64,000 nt of DNA, taken from the NCBI RefSeq assembly GCF_030813055.1, contig NZ_JAUSTW010000006.1, positions 186,001-250,000 on the forward strand. Direction: 5' to 3'. Below the pieces are notes generated by a model. It ran no database searches. It was not told where the DNA came from and worked only from the letters and a program-made list of their open reading frames with translations. The stretch is from Neobacillus ginsengisoli (lineage in GTDB: Bacteria > Bacillota > Bacilli > Bacillales_B > DSM-18226). This document shows, in pieces, positions 35,916-44,120 of the stretch. How positions within the stretch are numbered: position 1 is the first letter of the stretch; every line of letters begins with the position of its first letter. Made by a program: the position numbers and the translations under genes.

Positions 35916-35916
35916 C

Positions 35917-35957
35917 AAAAAGAAGGGTGCTAGCAAATAACTTAGCATCCTTCTTTA
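35917..35957 (+). terminator. Terminator after the peptide gene
   Basis: AAAGAAGGGTGCTA and TAGCATCCTTCTTT form a near-perfect stem, followed by ATTT. It would make the peptide message far more abundant than the downstream protease. Confidence 0.8.
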
Positions 35958-35989
35958 TTTATAGATTACTAGTTAGGAACGGTGTTTAA

Positions 35990-37180
35990 ATGAAGATAAC
36001 ACTGAGTTCACAGCTTTTGTTGGTTCCAATCGAAATTCGAAAAGATAAACGGCATTATATCGTAGAAGATTTAACCTCAGGTGAATTTTACGAGATGCCG
36101 GAGGTTTGTATAAAAGCTATCCACTTGATTCAACATGGTGAGGTACTTGGAGAAGTTGAAAGACAGCTTAGAGAAAAATTCCCAGAGGAAGAGGTTGACC
36201 TCATTGATTTTGCGGAACAGCTTTTTGAGTTAAACCTTATAACGGAGATTGATAGTATTAAGGTGGAATTTAAGCAAAAGAAAAAAGAAAGCCTAGGCTT
36301 TTTGTGGATTTCGCCAAGGATTGGGAAATTCTTTTTTAATAAAACAGCTTTTATTGTTTATTTATTATTATTTATGATAAATGTCGGTCTCCTCATCTAC
36401 CATCCGGCCTTATTTCCACACTATAAGGATTTATTTATATTTCATTTAATGGTGTTAAATATACCTTCTTGGTTGTTGTTAACGAGTGTTTTGGTGTTAA
36501 TTCACGAATTGGGACATGTGCTTGCAATGAGAGCTAAACATCTCCCAACCAAATTAGAGGTTGGTCACCGTTTATTTCTTGTGGTGCTGGAAACCGATAT
36601 GTCAGCTGTATGGAAACTGCCCTCAAAGGACCGGAACGTTTTATATTTAGCAGGTTTATGTTTTGATACGATGGTTCTTTTTCTGGCTTTAATCAGTCAA
36701 TTAATCTTCTTCAAAGGATCGGAGATTTTCCTGAGCATTATGCATGTGGTTGTCTTGGATACGTTTATTCGCATGGTGTATCAATGCTGTGTTTATATGA
36801 AAACCGATCTATATTTTGTTTTTGAAAATGTTTCGGGCTGCTATAATTTGATGGAAAATGCAAGGCAAATAATTAGAAAATGGCTTCCGATTCAACAAAC
36901 TTCTTCAAAAGGAGAGGTTATATTTGCAGGTGAAAGAAAACCGGTTTACTTTTATTCCATTTTCTATTTTGTTGGTGTAGTTTTGACGATTACGCTTTAT
37001 GTGCTATTTTATATCCCTCAATTATGGTTTGCTTGGAAAAACGTTTTTCCCGGATTCGAACAAGCTCCTACATCCTTAGCTTTTTGGGATGCATCTCTTT
37101 TCTCCTTGCAACTTTTGCTTGGTTTTATGCTGCTGTTATTTTCTTGGCGGAAAAAATATCTTAAGTCTTTTCTAAATTGA
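35990..37180 (+). CDS. PqqD-like/M50 membrane metalloprotease (RiPP-type)
   Basis: 396 residues. Residues 20-90 (HYIVEDLTSGEFYEMPEV to LFELNLITEI) resemble the PqqD/RiPP-recognition fold. The rest is a membrane domain with HELGH at 172-176 (zinc ligands and catalytic Glu) in a transmembrane helix, and a later TDLYFVFENVSGCYNL segment that would carry the third (Asp) ligand as in TDGY-type peptide-associated zinc metalloproteases. About six spans. Such fusions occur in RiPP gene clusters, where they recognise and cut a precursor. No radical SAM or transporter gene lies next to it. ATG; ribosome site weak. Confidence 0.8.
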   Translation: MKITLSSQLLLVPIEIRKDKRHYIVEDLTSGEFYEMPEVCIKAIHLIQHGEVLGEVERQLREKFPEEEVDLIDFAEQLFELNLITEIDSIKVEFKQKKKESLGFLWISPRIGKFFFNKTAFIVYLLLFMINVGLLIYHPALFPHYKDLFIFHLMVLNIPSWLLLTSVLVLIHELGHVLAMRAKHLPTKLEVGHRLFLVVLETDMSAVWKLPSKDRNVLYLAGLCFDTMVLFLALISQLIFFKGSEIFLSIMHVVVLDTFIRMVYQCCVYMKTDLYFVFENVSGCYNLMENARQIIRKWLPIQQTSSKGEVIFAGERKPVYFYSIFYFVGVVLTITLYVLFYIPQLWFAWKNVFPGFEQAPTSLAFWDASLFSLQLLLGFMLLLFSWRKKYLKSFLN

Positions 37181-37183
37181 GTA

Positions 37184-37317
37184 TTGTCTAGCTCCAGCGC
37201 CTAGTGTACTTCACACTCCTCCTTACGATAAGTCAGCATCGAATCGCCAAAAACGCGATTCGTGTTTCGGGATGCTCCAGTCCTGTCGTGCGCTAAACAG
37301 GCGCTTCCGCTTTTCTA
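37184..37317 (+). repeat. Interspersed repeat, copy B
   Basis: From TTGTCTAGCTCCAGCGCCTA to GGCGCTTCCGCTTTTCT. Ends are imperfect inverted repeats (AGCTCCAGCGCCT / AGGCGCTTCCGCT) and the middle has CGAATCGCC..GCGATTCG arms. Upstream of the nitrate-reductase-like operon. Confidence 0.85.
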
Positions 37318-37394
37318 GTTTGTGACAGAACTATGTCTAAATTGCAATTTATAAGGGTTTTTTTCCCCGATGATAGGGGAGTTCCCTGATATTT

Positions 37395-37451
37395 ATAACA
37401 CTAACGATTTTCTTACAATAAAGGTAAGAAAATCGTTAGTGTTATTTTTTT
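37395..37451 (+). terminator. Perfect 22-bp hairpin with T-tract just before the reductase operon
   Basis: ATAACACTAACGATTTTCTTAC and its exact complement (37424-37445) flank a 7-base loop and are followed by T7, ending 14 bases before the first gene's ATG. Either it insulates from upstream transcription, or it attenuates the operon. The loop region contains TACAAT (37414-37419), a possible -10. Confidence 0.85.
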
Positions 37452-37465
37452 GAGGAGGAGCTTGA

Positions 37466-38548
37466 ATGGAGTCAACAATTTCAACGACTAAAAAAGAAGG
37501 ACGCTCGATCAGTGATGCCTTTGCATCCCATTTTGCTAAATCAGTGTTCCTAACAATTGCCGGAATTGCCGTTTTAGTTTTTATTGGAACAAGAATGTTT
37601 ACCCATATTGACTTGAATCTTTACGGATATATGGTTGGAACCATCGTGTTTATCGGAGGATTTTTCTACCGGTTTATTGCATGGGGGGAAAGGCCGCCAA
37701 CCAAAATTATTATTAAAAAAGGCCTAAAGCTGCTATTTAGAAAAAGTACTGCTAAAACTGCTGTTAGCCATTTAGCGATTTACGATTTCATTCGGAATCG
37801 GGGAGTTTATCGCTGGGTTCAGCATATCCTAATCGGCTGGGGCTGTGTTCTTGCCTGCCTAGTAACGTTTCCACTTGTATTTAGCTGGATGTATTTTACG
37901 ATGGAAAACAATGGCTATTACACTATCGTGCTTTTTGGAATGAATGTGCTGAAGGTACCTGCAGAAGGAATCATTGCATTCTTCTCCTATAACGCACTAA
38001 ATATTGCAGCGGTAATGGTAATTTCAGGTGTTTGTATGGCATTGTACCGCCGGTTAAGAAATATGCAAGCAAGAGCGGAACAAAAGTTTATGTATGATTT
38101 CCTTCCTCTTTACTTATTGTTATTTATTTCGATTACCGGACTTTTATTAACGTTCCAAAACATTGTACTGCACGGCTGGATGCAGCCGCAAATGTCGCTG
38201 ATCCACCAATTTTCCGTAATTGTTACTTTAATCTATTTACCATTTGGCAAGCTTGCCCATATCCCATTCCGTCCTATGAGTGTCTTTGCAAGAAACTACC
38301 GTGAACATTATGGAGAACAACATATGAAAGAATGTAAAGTGTGCGGAGATAAATTTGTTTCAGTTGAACAATCAAACGATGTTATTCAAGTATTGGGAGT
38401 CAATGATATCGAATTTAATATGCAAGATGGTTTTAATCTCGCTGAATTGTGCCTGCCATGCCGCAGAAAATACCGAATTTCAAGATTTTCAGGATTCGCA
38501 ACCCACCAAGTAAAGGTCAAGGAGGCAAACCAGAATGCAAAGGGATAA
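37466..38548 (+). CDS. Membrane subunit of the nitrate-reductase-like complex (cytochrome b-like)
   Basis: 360 residues, about six spans, with His residues in membrane segments (VQHILIGWG, IHQFSVIV, ILHGWMQPQM-like VLHGWMQPQM) that could ligate haem; a NarI-like quinol-oxidising role is likely. The soluble C-terminus has CKVCGDKF and CLPCRRK, a four-Cys zinc or Fe site. ATG after GAGGAGG. Overlaps the molybdoenzyme gene by 14 bases. Family not firmly named. Confidence 0.7.
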   Translation: MESTISTTKKEGRSISDAFASHFAKSVFLTIAGIAVLVFIGTRMFTHIDLNLYGYMVGTIVFIGGFFYRFIAWGERPPTKIIIKKGLKLLFRKSTAKTAVSHLAIYDFIRNRGVYRWVQHILIGWGCVLACLVTFPLVFSWMYFTMENNGYYTIVLFGMNVLKVPAEGIIAFFSYNALNIAAVMVISGVCMALYRRLRNMQARAEQKFMYDFLPLYLLLFISITGLLLTFQNIVLHGWMQPQMSLIHQFSVIVTLIYLPFGKLAHIPFRPMSVFARNYREHYGEQHMKECKVCGDKFVSVEQSNDVIQVLGVNDIEFNMQDGFNLAELCLPCRRKYRISRFSGFATHQVKVKEANQNAKG

Positions 38549-40703
38549 GTTTTTTAAAGAAATAGAAAATGTACGCCACCCAAATGAAACGCTCGTTAAA
38601 ACTCACTGTGCTTACTGCGGCATGCAATGTGGGATGAATTTACGAGTAAATACAAAAACAAATAAAATTATCGGGGTCGAACCTCGTTATGACTGGCCCG
38701 TAAACGTCGGCAAAATGTGTCCTAAAGGGGTTACCGCCTATCAACAAACCAACCATGACGATCGTATTTTAAAACCGTTGATCCGTGATGATGCTTCTTT
38801 AAAAGGAACAAAAGAAGGCTTCCGTGAAGCAAAATGGGATGAAGCATACAGACTAATCGCATCGAAATTTGCAGAGCTACAAACTAAATACGGAAAAGAT
38901 ACATTATCTGTTTTCAGTGGTGTATCAATGACAAATGAAAAATGTTATTTAACTGGAAAGTTTGCTAGGGTTGCTATGCAAACACGTTATATCGACTATA
39001 ACGGTCGATTCTGTATGTCGAGTGCAGCGGGTGGCTTCCTTCGCTCTTTTGGTGTTGACCGTGGATCAACTCTTCCTTGGACAGATATTCATGAAACAGA
39101 TTGTATGTTTATTGCAGGAAGTAACACAGCAGAATGCCATCCAACTTCGATGTTCCGCGTTTGGGCGGTACAGGAAAGAGGGGGTTACTTGATTGTAGCT
39201 GACCCTCGTGAAACGCCAATCGCAAGAAGAGCAGATGTGCACTTAGATTTAAGACCGGGTACAGATCTGGCACTAGCGAACGGAATTTTAAATCTATTAA
39301 TACAAAACGGCTATGCTGATGAAGATTTCGTTAACAACCATACAAATGGATTTGAAGAAACAAAAGAATTGGTGAAAGAATTCACGCCGGAATATACAAG
39401 CCAGCTTACAGGGGTTGCTCCTGAGAAGATCATCAGAGCAGCAGAGATTTACGGAAAAGCACCGAATGCCATCGTCATGTTTGCCCGTGGTATTGAACAG
39501 CAGCATAAAGGGGTCGACAATGTTTCTGCATATACTAATATGGCTCTTGTTACCGGTAAAATCGGTCGGCCAAAAGCTGGGGTAGCAACCTTTACAGGTC
39601 AAGGAAACGGTCAAGGCGGCCGTGAGCATGGACAAAAATCTGATTTACTTCCAGGTTATCGTAAACTCACAAACCCTAAACATGTTGAGGAAGTATGTAA
39701 AGTATGGGGGATTACCCCAGAAGAAATGCCGCAGCCGGGTGTTTCTGCATACGAGATGTTCGAACTGATGGAAGAGAAAACTATTCGAGGTCTTTACTTA
39801 CTATGTTCAAACCCAGCTGTTTCCGCTCCAAATCAAAACTTTGTCCGCAAAGCATTAAAAGGCCTAGACTTTATGGTTTGTTCAGACTTCTACTTGTCTG
39901 AATCAGCGGAGTTTGCCGATGTCATTCTACCATCCGTAACTTGGTCTGAAGATGAAGGAACGGTAACAAACCTAGAAGGCCGTATTATTAAAATTAATAA
40001 AGCACAGGAGCCGCTGGGTGAATCAAAACCTGACTGGCAAATTCAAGCAGAACTAGCTGAATACCTTGGAAGGGGAAAATATTTCTCTCATTTAAAAACG
40101 GCAAAAGATGTAGCGGATGAGTTCCGATTAGCTTCTAAAGGCGGTTATGCTGACTATTACGGTGCAACTTGGGATAAAATCGACAAACAAGATGGCGTCT
40201 TCTGGCCTTGTAAGGATGAAAAGGATCCTGGAACACCACATATGTTTTTAGATAAAAAGTTTTATCATCCAGATGGAAAGGCGAAAATTTGTGCACTTCC
40301 ATACCGCCCGCCTGCTGAAGAGCCGAATGAAGAATATCCTTTACGCTTAACAACAGGACGCGTTGTTTTCCACTACCTATCAGGAAACCAAACGAGAAGA
40401 ATACAATTCTTACGTGATATGTGTCCAGAACCATATGTAGAAGTACATCCAGAAACAGCTGCAAACTATAACATTGAGCATGAAGAGTATGTCCGCCTTT
40501 TTACTCGAAGAGGCGAAGCAGAATATAAAGTGAAGATTACTGAAGCTATCCGAAAAGATACGGTTTTTGTTCCGTACCATTTTGGACATGAAAAATCTAT
40601 TAATCTCTTAACGATTCCTGCGCTTGATCCAATATCACGGATGCCGGAATTCAAAGCATGTGCAGCACAGATTGAAAAACTAAAAAAAGGGGCGGTGCAG
40701 TAA
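38535..40703 (+). CDS. Molybdopterin oxidoreductase, Nas/Nap-type nitrate reductase catalytic subunit
   Basis: 722 residues, probable nitrate reductase. N-terminal [4Fe-4S] cysteines 25, 28, 32 and 62 (HCAYCGMQC, GKMCPKG). Cys160 in NGRFCMSSAAGGFLRSFG is the molybdenum ligand position of NapA/NasA enzymes. GQGNGQGGREHGQKSDLLPG is typical of assimilatory NasA-type reductases. No Tat signal, so cytoplasmic. B. subtilis NasC pairs with a flavoprotein; here membrane and Fe-S partners are encoded instead, suggesting quinol-driven reduction. ATG behind AAGGAGG. The substrate is inferred, not proven. Confidence 0.85.
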   Translation: MQRDKFFKEIENVRHPNETLVKTHCAYCGMQCGMNLRVNTKTNKIIGVEPRYDWPVNVGKMCPKGVTAYQQTNHDDRILKPLIRDDASLKGTKEGFREAKWDEAYRLIASKFAELQTKYGKDTLSVFSGVSMTNEKCYLTGKFARVAMQTRYIDYNGRFCMSSAAGGFLRSFGVDRGSTLPWTDIHETDCMFIAGSNTAECHPTSMFRVWAVQERGGYLIVADPRETPIARRADVHLDLRPGTDLALANGILNLLIQNGYADEDFVNNHTNGFEETKELVKEFTPEYTSQLTGVAPEKIIRAAEIYGKAPNAIVMFARGIEQQHKGVDNVSAYTNMALVTGKIGRPKAGVATFTGQGNGQGGREHGQKSDLLPGYRKLTNPKHVEEVCKVWGITPEEMPQPGVSAYEMFELMEEKTIRGLYLLCSNPAVSAPNQNFVRKALKGLDFMVCSDFYLSESAEFADVILPSVTWSEDEGTVTNLEGRIIKINKAQEPLGESKPDWQIQAELAEYLGRGKYFSHLKTAKDVADEFRLASKGGYADYYGATWDKIDKQDGVFWPCKDEKDPGTPHMFLDKKFYHPDGKAKICALPYRPPAEEPNEEYPLRLTTGRVVFHYLSGNQTRRIQFLRDMCPEPYVEVHPETAANYNIEHEEYVRLFTRRGEAEYKVKITEAIRKDTVFVPYHFGHEKSINLLTIPALDPISRMPEFKACAAQIEKLKKGAVQ

Positions 40704-41264
40704 ATGAAAAAAAGACTATATTTAGAACTTGAAAACTGTATTGGGTGCCGCTCTTGCTTGGCAGCCTGTACGCAATGCGGCGGACATGATCAGCGGAACC
40801 GGAACTATGTTTACGATGTCAACCCGCTTGTTAACCGTCAAACGATGCCGCTTATGTGTCTTCATTGTGTAAATCCGGCATGTGCAAGAAGCTGTCCGGC
40901 TCAGGCAATACAAATCCATGAGACAGGCGCGGTTCTTTCCGCCCTTGTTGAAAAATGTATTGGCTGCCAAAACTGTACGATTGCCTGCCCGTATGGTATT
41001 CCGAAATTTGATACCGAGCAAAATCTAATGTATAAATGTGATCTTTGCATTGATCGCACTAAGGACGGAATACCGCCAATGTGTGCGAGTGTATGTCCTT
41101 CCAACACACTGCAATGGTTGACTGATGAGGAAATTGAAGCAAAACAAAAGCAATTTAATCTTGATAATGGTAAATGGGTGACAAGCATGCCTTATTTAGA
41201 GGGCGAAACAAATGTAAAAGTGAATCTTCCCGGTATCTTACAGGGCGTTACGAAATTGTTTTAG
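40704..41264 (+). CDS. Four-cluster ferredoxin subunit (NrfC/NarH-like)
   Basis: 186 residues with four cysteine groups for four [4Fe-4S] clusters: CIGCRSCLAAC, CLHCVNPACARSC, CIGCQNCTIAC and CDLCIDRT..CASVC. It should carry electrons from the membrane subunit to the molybdoenzyme. No Tat signal. Starts directly after the catalytic gene stop (GTAAATG context). Confidence 0.9.
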   Translation: MKKRLYLELENCIGCRSCLAACTQCGGHDQRNRNYVYDVNPLVNRQTMPLMCLHCVNPACARSCPAQAIQIHETGAVLSALVEKCIGCQNCTIACPYGIPKFDTEQNLMYKCDLCIDRTKDGIPPMCASVCPSNTLQWLTDEEIEAKQKQFNLDNGKWVTSMPYLEGETNVKVNLPGILQGVTKLF

Positions 41265-41275
41265 GAGGGATTAAC

Positions 41276-41800
41276 TTGACAGATAAAAATAATAAAATCC
41301 CGTTTGATGAAGATAACTATACTCATAATATTAACCGTAATAACGAAAGAAAGCTTGACCGCCGCGGTTTCATGAAAACATTGGTCGGTGCAGCAGGCGT
41401 GTTTGCGATCTCTTCGCTTCCATGGGGAGCGTTGGCGGCTAAAGAACTTGCCGGACTTGGAAATAAAGAATACCCGAAAAAGAAAATTACAGATGTTAAG
41501 TCAGTCGCAGTTGGTGATGCTGTTGATTTCGCTTTTCCGGGAGAACATGACAGTGCCATCTTGATTCGACTTTCAGAAAATAAGTATGTTGCCTATCAAA
41601 ATGCTTGTACACATCTGCGTTGCCCTGTATTTTGGAAAAAAGATGAGGGTGAAATGATCTGCCCTTGCCATCACGGGAAATTTGACGTAAAAACAGGAGA
41701 GCCAATTGCCGGGCCGCCCAGACGTCCGCTTCCTGAAATTCATGTGAAAGTAGAAAACGGTGCTGTCTATGCCGTGGGGGTGAAACGTTATGAAGCGTAG
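41276..41800 (+). CDS. Tat-exported Rieske [2Fe-2S] protein
   Basis: 174 residues. Twin-arginine motif DRRGFMK then a hydrophobic segment, so membrane-anchored outside the cytoplasm. Rieske cluster ligands in CTHLRCPVFW and CPCHHGKFD. Similar to QcrA. TTG start directly behind TAGGAGGGATTAAC. A Rieske protein with a nitrate reductase core is unusual and points to quinol oxidation on the outer side. Overlaps the next gene by 11 bases. Confidence 0.9.
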   Translation: MTDKNNKIPFDEDNYTHNINRNNERKLDRRGFMKTLVGAAGVFAISSLPWGALAAKELAGLGNKEYPKKKITDVKSVAVGDAVDFAFPGEHDSAILIRLSENKYVAYQNACTHLRCPVFWKKDEGEMICPCHHGKFDVKTGEPIAGPPRRPLPEIHVKVENGAVYAVGVKRYEA

Positions 41801-41981
41801 TTACCTAAGTGTCGCACTCCTTCTCGTCGTATTAATGTTAAATATTATTTTTACTCAATACATGGTCCATCAATATTTTTATGAACATTATTCAACCACA
41901 TTAATTGCAGCAATCATTAACGTAATTTTATTTCCTGTTGCTTTCTTCATCTATAAAAAAGGTGTGAATGTGAATGACTAG
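41790..41981 (+). CDS. Small two-span membrane protein
   Basis: 63 residues, nearly all hydrophobic: spans at about 7-27 and 36-55, short polar tail KKGVNVND. Overlaps both neighbours. Probably an accessory subunit of the complex; family unknown. Confidence 0.75.
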   Translation: MKRSYLSVALLLVVLMLNIIFTQYMVHQYFYEHYSTTLIAAIINVILFPVAFFIYKKGVNVND

Positions 41982-42285
41982 TGAGACCTATCTTGATTTT
42001 TGTTTCGTACGGCCGGAATCAGGCGGTTTTTCTACCGAAGTTGATGAGTTACTAAAAAGCACCTTTGCAAAGAAAAGGTTGAATTGGTTTCTGGAAGAAA
42101 AGTCGATGGATGGTGCTGAAATGGTAATTGCCGAGATAAAAGGAATGAGTGAATGGGCAACGGAAGAAGATGCAATTCAGTTCCTTGAGGAGCATGCAGG
42201 TGAGAAGTTTTGGGAGTATCTACAAGCATATAAGATGTTCATCTATCCTGTTCTGAGAGGATGTAATAGCTGTGGAACCCATTAA
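41974..42285 (+). CDS. Hypothetical protein of the reductase operon
   Basis: 103 residues, soluble, acidic, ending RGCNSCGTH with a CxxC near the C-terminus. Contains an acidic helical region (WATEEDAIQFLEEHAGEKFW). Could be an assembly chaperone such as NapD/NarJ in role, but no similarity was recognised. Overlaps neighbours by 8 and 14 bases. Confidence 0.75.
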   Translation: MTSETYLDFCFVRPESGGFSTEVDELLKSTFAKKRLNWFLEEKSMDGAEMVIAEIKGMSEWATEEDAIQFLEEHAGEKFWEYLQAYKMFIYPVLRGCNSCGTH

Positions 42286-42553
42286 AATAGAAAACCTTAT
42301 GCATTTTGTCGGTGTCCCCGTTGAAATTGCAATTCAAGATAAACAAGGCGGAGATCAAGCCCCTACTGTAAAAAAAACAGTAAAAAAGGTTCAGCATTGC
42401 CCTGATGATACACATATCCGTTTTTATTTTGATGATTTTTATTTTCTCGCCGTACCGCTGACAAGCAGAGTCCAACAATCGGAAACTGAATGGACGGCAA
42501 TTGACTCTGACAGTGGACTACAATATACGATAAAAAAGGTTCAGGACTTTTAA
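42272..42553 (+). CDS. Hypothetical protein of the reductase operon
   Basis: 93 residues, GTG start, overlap of 14 bases with the previous gene. Beta-rich and soluble (IRFYFDDFYFLAVPL). Family unknown. Last gene before repeat copy C. Confidence 0.7.
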   Translation: MEPIKIENLMHFVGVPVEIAIQDKQGGDQAPTVKKTVKKVQHCPDDTHIRFYFDDFYFLAVPLTSRVQQSETEWTAIDSDSGLQYTIKKVQDF

Positions 42554-42609
42554 TTAAGTACCTGGCTTTTTTTAAATATCAGAAAGTAAAGATTTTTGAA
42601 CGAAGGTAA

Positions 42610-42761
42610 CTGTCTAGCTCAAGCGCCCAGCGCCTAGTGTACTTCGCTCTTCTCCCTACGATAAGTCAACACAAAAAAGCCAAAAACGCGATTCGTGTTG
42701 ACTTTATCTCAGTCGAAGCGCTTCAGTCCTGTCATGCGCTAAACGGGTGCTTCCGCTTTAA
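42610..42761 (+). repeat. Interspersed repeat, copy C
   Basis: TGTCTAGCTCAAGCGCCCAG to GGTGCTTCCGCTTT. Internal arms GTCAACAC..GTGTTGAC form a strong hairpin. It ends one base before the AAAGGAGG ribosome site of the kinase gene. Confidence 0.85.
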
Positions 42762-42775
42762 AAGGAGGTGTGCAA

Positions 42776-43474
42776 ATGGAGCTATTACCGTCAAAGGAAC
42801 AAATCAGTTCCTATATTATCCATTCACAGGAAGAGGAGATAAAGCGTATTGCCATTGAACTTCATGAAGGAGTCGGACAAAACCTTTATAGTATTTTAAC
42901 AGGCTTACAGTTTATTGAATCAGGCGTCAATCAGCCGAATATAGTAAATTATGTTCGTGAAATGTCACAGTTAATAGAAAAGACGATTCAAGAAATCAGG
43001 CTGCTTTCTGTCGAACTGCATCCTCCTACCTTAACAACTCTGGGTTTACTTCCCGCTATGAAAAGCTATATTAAGTTATATACTTCTACATTTGGTATTC
43101 TTGTTGATTTGGAATCCACAGGAACTGAAAAACCCTTACCTGATCGAAATAGTATCGCATTATTTCGGGTTTGTCAGGAAGCCCTTGCTAATATTGCAAA
43201 ATATGCGGATACATCTCATGTGAAGATGAACTTTATGTGGAAGCCGGACGAATTAACAATAGCTATTCATGACTTTGGTAAAGGATTCCAACAGGAGAAC
43301 ATGGAAAAAAACCAACATTCATCAGGACTAGCGGCGATGAAGGAAAGGATGCTTCTAACTGGCGGACAATGTGTGATTTCCTCTAAAATAGGAGAGGGTA
43401 CATCTATTGAAATATCTCTTCCATTAATAATGGATCAAAGGAGAGAATGTAGTGATAAAAATTCTGCTAGTTGA
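42776..43474 (+). CDS. Sensor-less histidine kinase (HisKA_3, NreB-like)
   Basis: 232 residues: HisKA_3 dimer/phospho-His (ELHEGVGQNLYS, HEGVGQ type) and HATPase with CQEALANIAKYA and DFGKGF. There is no N-terminal sensor beyond 30 residues, so it must rely on another protein, perhaps the GAF protein. ATG at 42776, four bases after GGAGGTG; a GTG two codons earlier overlaps it. It overlaps the regulator gene by 23 bases. Confidence 0.88.
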   Translation: MELLPSKEQISSYIIHSQEEEIKRIAIELHEGVGQNLYSILTGLQFIESGVNQPNIVNYVREMSQLIEKTIQEIRLLSVELHPPTLTTLGLLPAMKSYIKLYTSTFGILVDLESTGTEKPLPDRNSIALFRVCQEALANIAKYADTSHVKMNFMWKPDELTIAIHDFGKGFQQENMEKNQHSSGLAAMKERMLLTGGQCVISSKIGEGTSIEISLPLIMDQRRECSDKNSAS

Positions 43475-44105
43475 TGATCATGCTGTGGTAAGAATGGGTC
43501 TAACCATGCTATTGAATAAAAATCCTGAAATGGAAGTAATTGGAGAAGCTTCTGAAGGGAACGAAGGAATCAAAAAAGCCTTAAAGCTGAAACCTGATGT
43601 GGTTGTGATGGATTTAAGCATGCCCCACGGAAAAGACGGATTATCTGCTACAACTGAATTAAAAAAGCACATGCCAAATGTTCACATCCTGATTCTGACG
43701 ATGCACGATGATGAAGAATACCTTTTTCGAGCCATTCAGGCCGGTGCTTCAGGCTGTATTTTAAAAAGCGCCCCTCATGATGAATTAATGTCAGCAATTG
43801 AAGCCGTTTCTCTCGGTGATGCGTATCTGCATCCTTCGGCAACAAAACGATTAATGGAGGAATATCTGGGCAGCATGAAACAAGATAGCTCCAATACCTA
43901 CAATCTTTTGTCCGATCGTGAAAAAGAGGTCCTAACACTTATTGCTAAAGGGTACGCAAACAAAGAAATTGCCGAGCAGCTTGTGATTAGCGTCAAAACA
44001 GTAGAAACACATAAAGGAAAACTTATGGAAAAACTGCAAATGAAAACCCGGCCGGAGCTGGTGGAATATGCCGTGAAAAAGGGGTTATTAGGTTATGGTA
44101 TTTAA
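43452..44105 (+). CDS. Response regulator, NarL/LuxR type (NreC-like)
   Basis: 217 residues. Receiver with DD pair at 8-9, phospho-Asp54 and Lys near 104; LuxR helix-turn-helix LSDREKEVLTLIAKGYANKEIAEQL with VSVKTVETH-type (VISVKTVETHKGKL) recognition helix. GTG start inside the kinase gene. Likely controls the nitrate reductase operon; no binding site could be assigned. Confidence 0.92.
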   Translation: MIKILLVDDHAVVRMGLTMLLNKNPEMEVIGEASEGNEGIKKALKLKPDVVVMDLSMPHGKDGLSATTELKKHMPNVHILILTMHDDEEYLFRAIQAGASGCILKSAPHDELMSAIEAVSLGDAYLHPSATKRLMEEYLGSMKQDSSNTYNLLSDREKEVLTLIAKGYANKEIAEQLVISVKTVETHKGKLMEKLQMKTRPELVEYAVKKGLLGYGI

Positions 44106-44120
44106 GGAGAATCACAAAGG

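Noticed and set aside
37322..37340. FNR-like half site (TGTGACAG) ahead of the reductase operon
   Set aside because: Only one half matches; no TTGAT-N4-ATCAA and no suitable spacing.
41174..41275. Upstream extension of the Rieske gene
   Set aside because: It overlaps the ferredoxin gene by 90 bases. The TTG at 41276 has a strong ribosome site and gives a normal Tat signal position.
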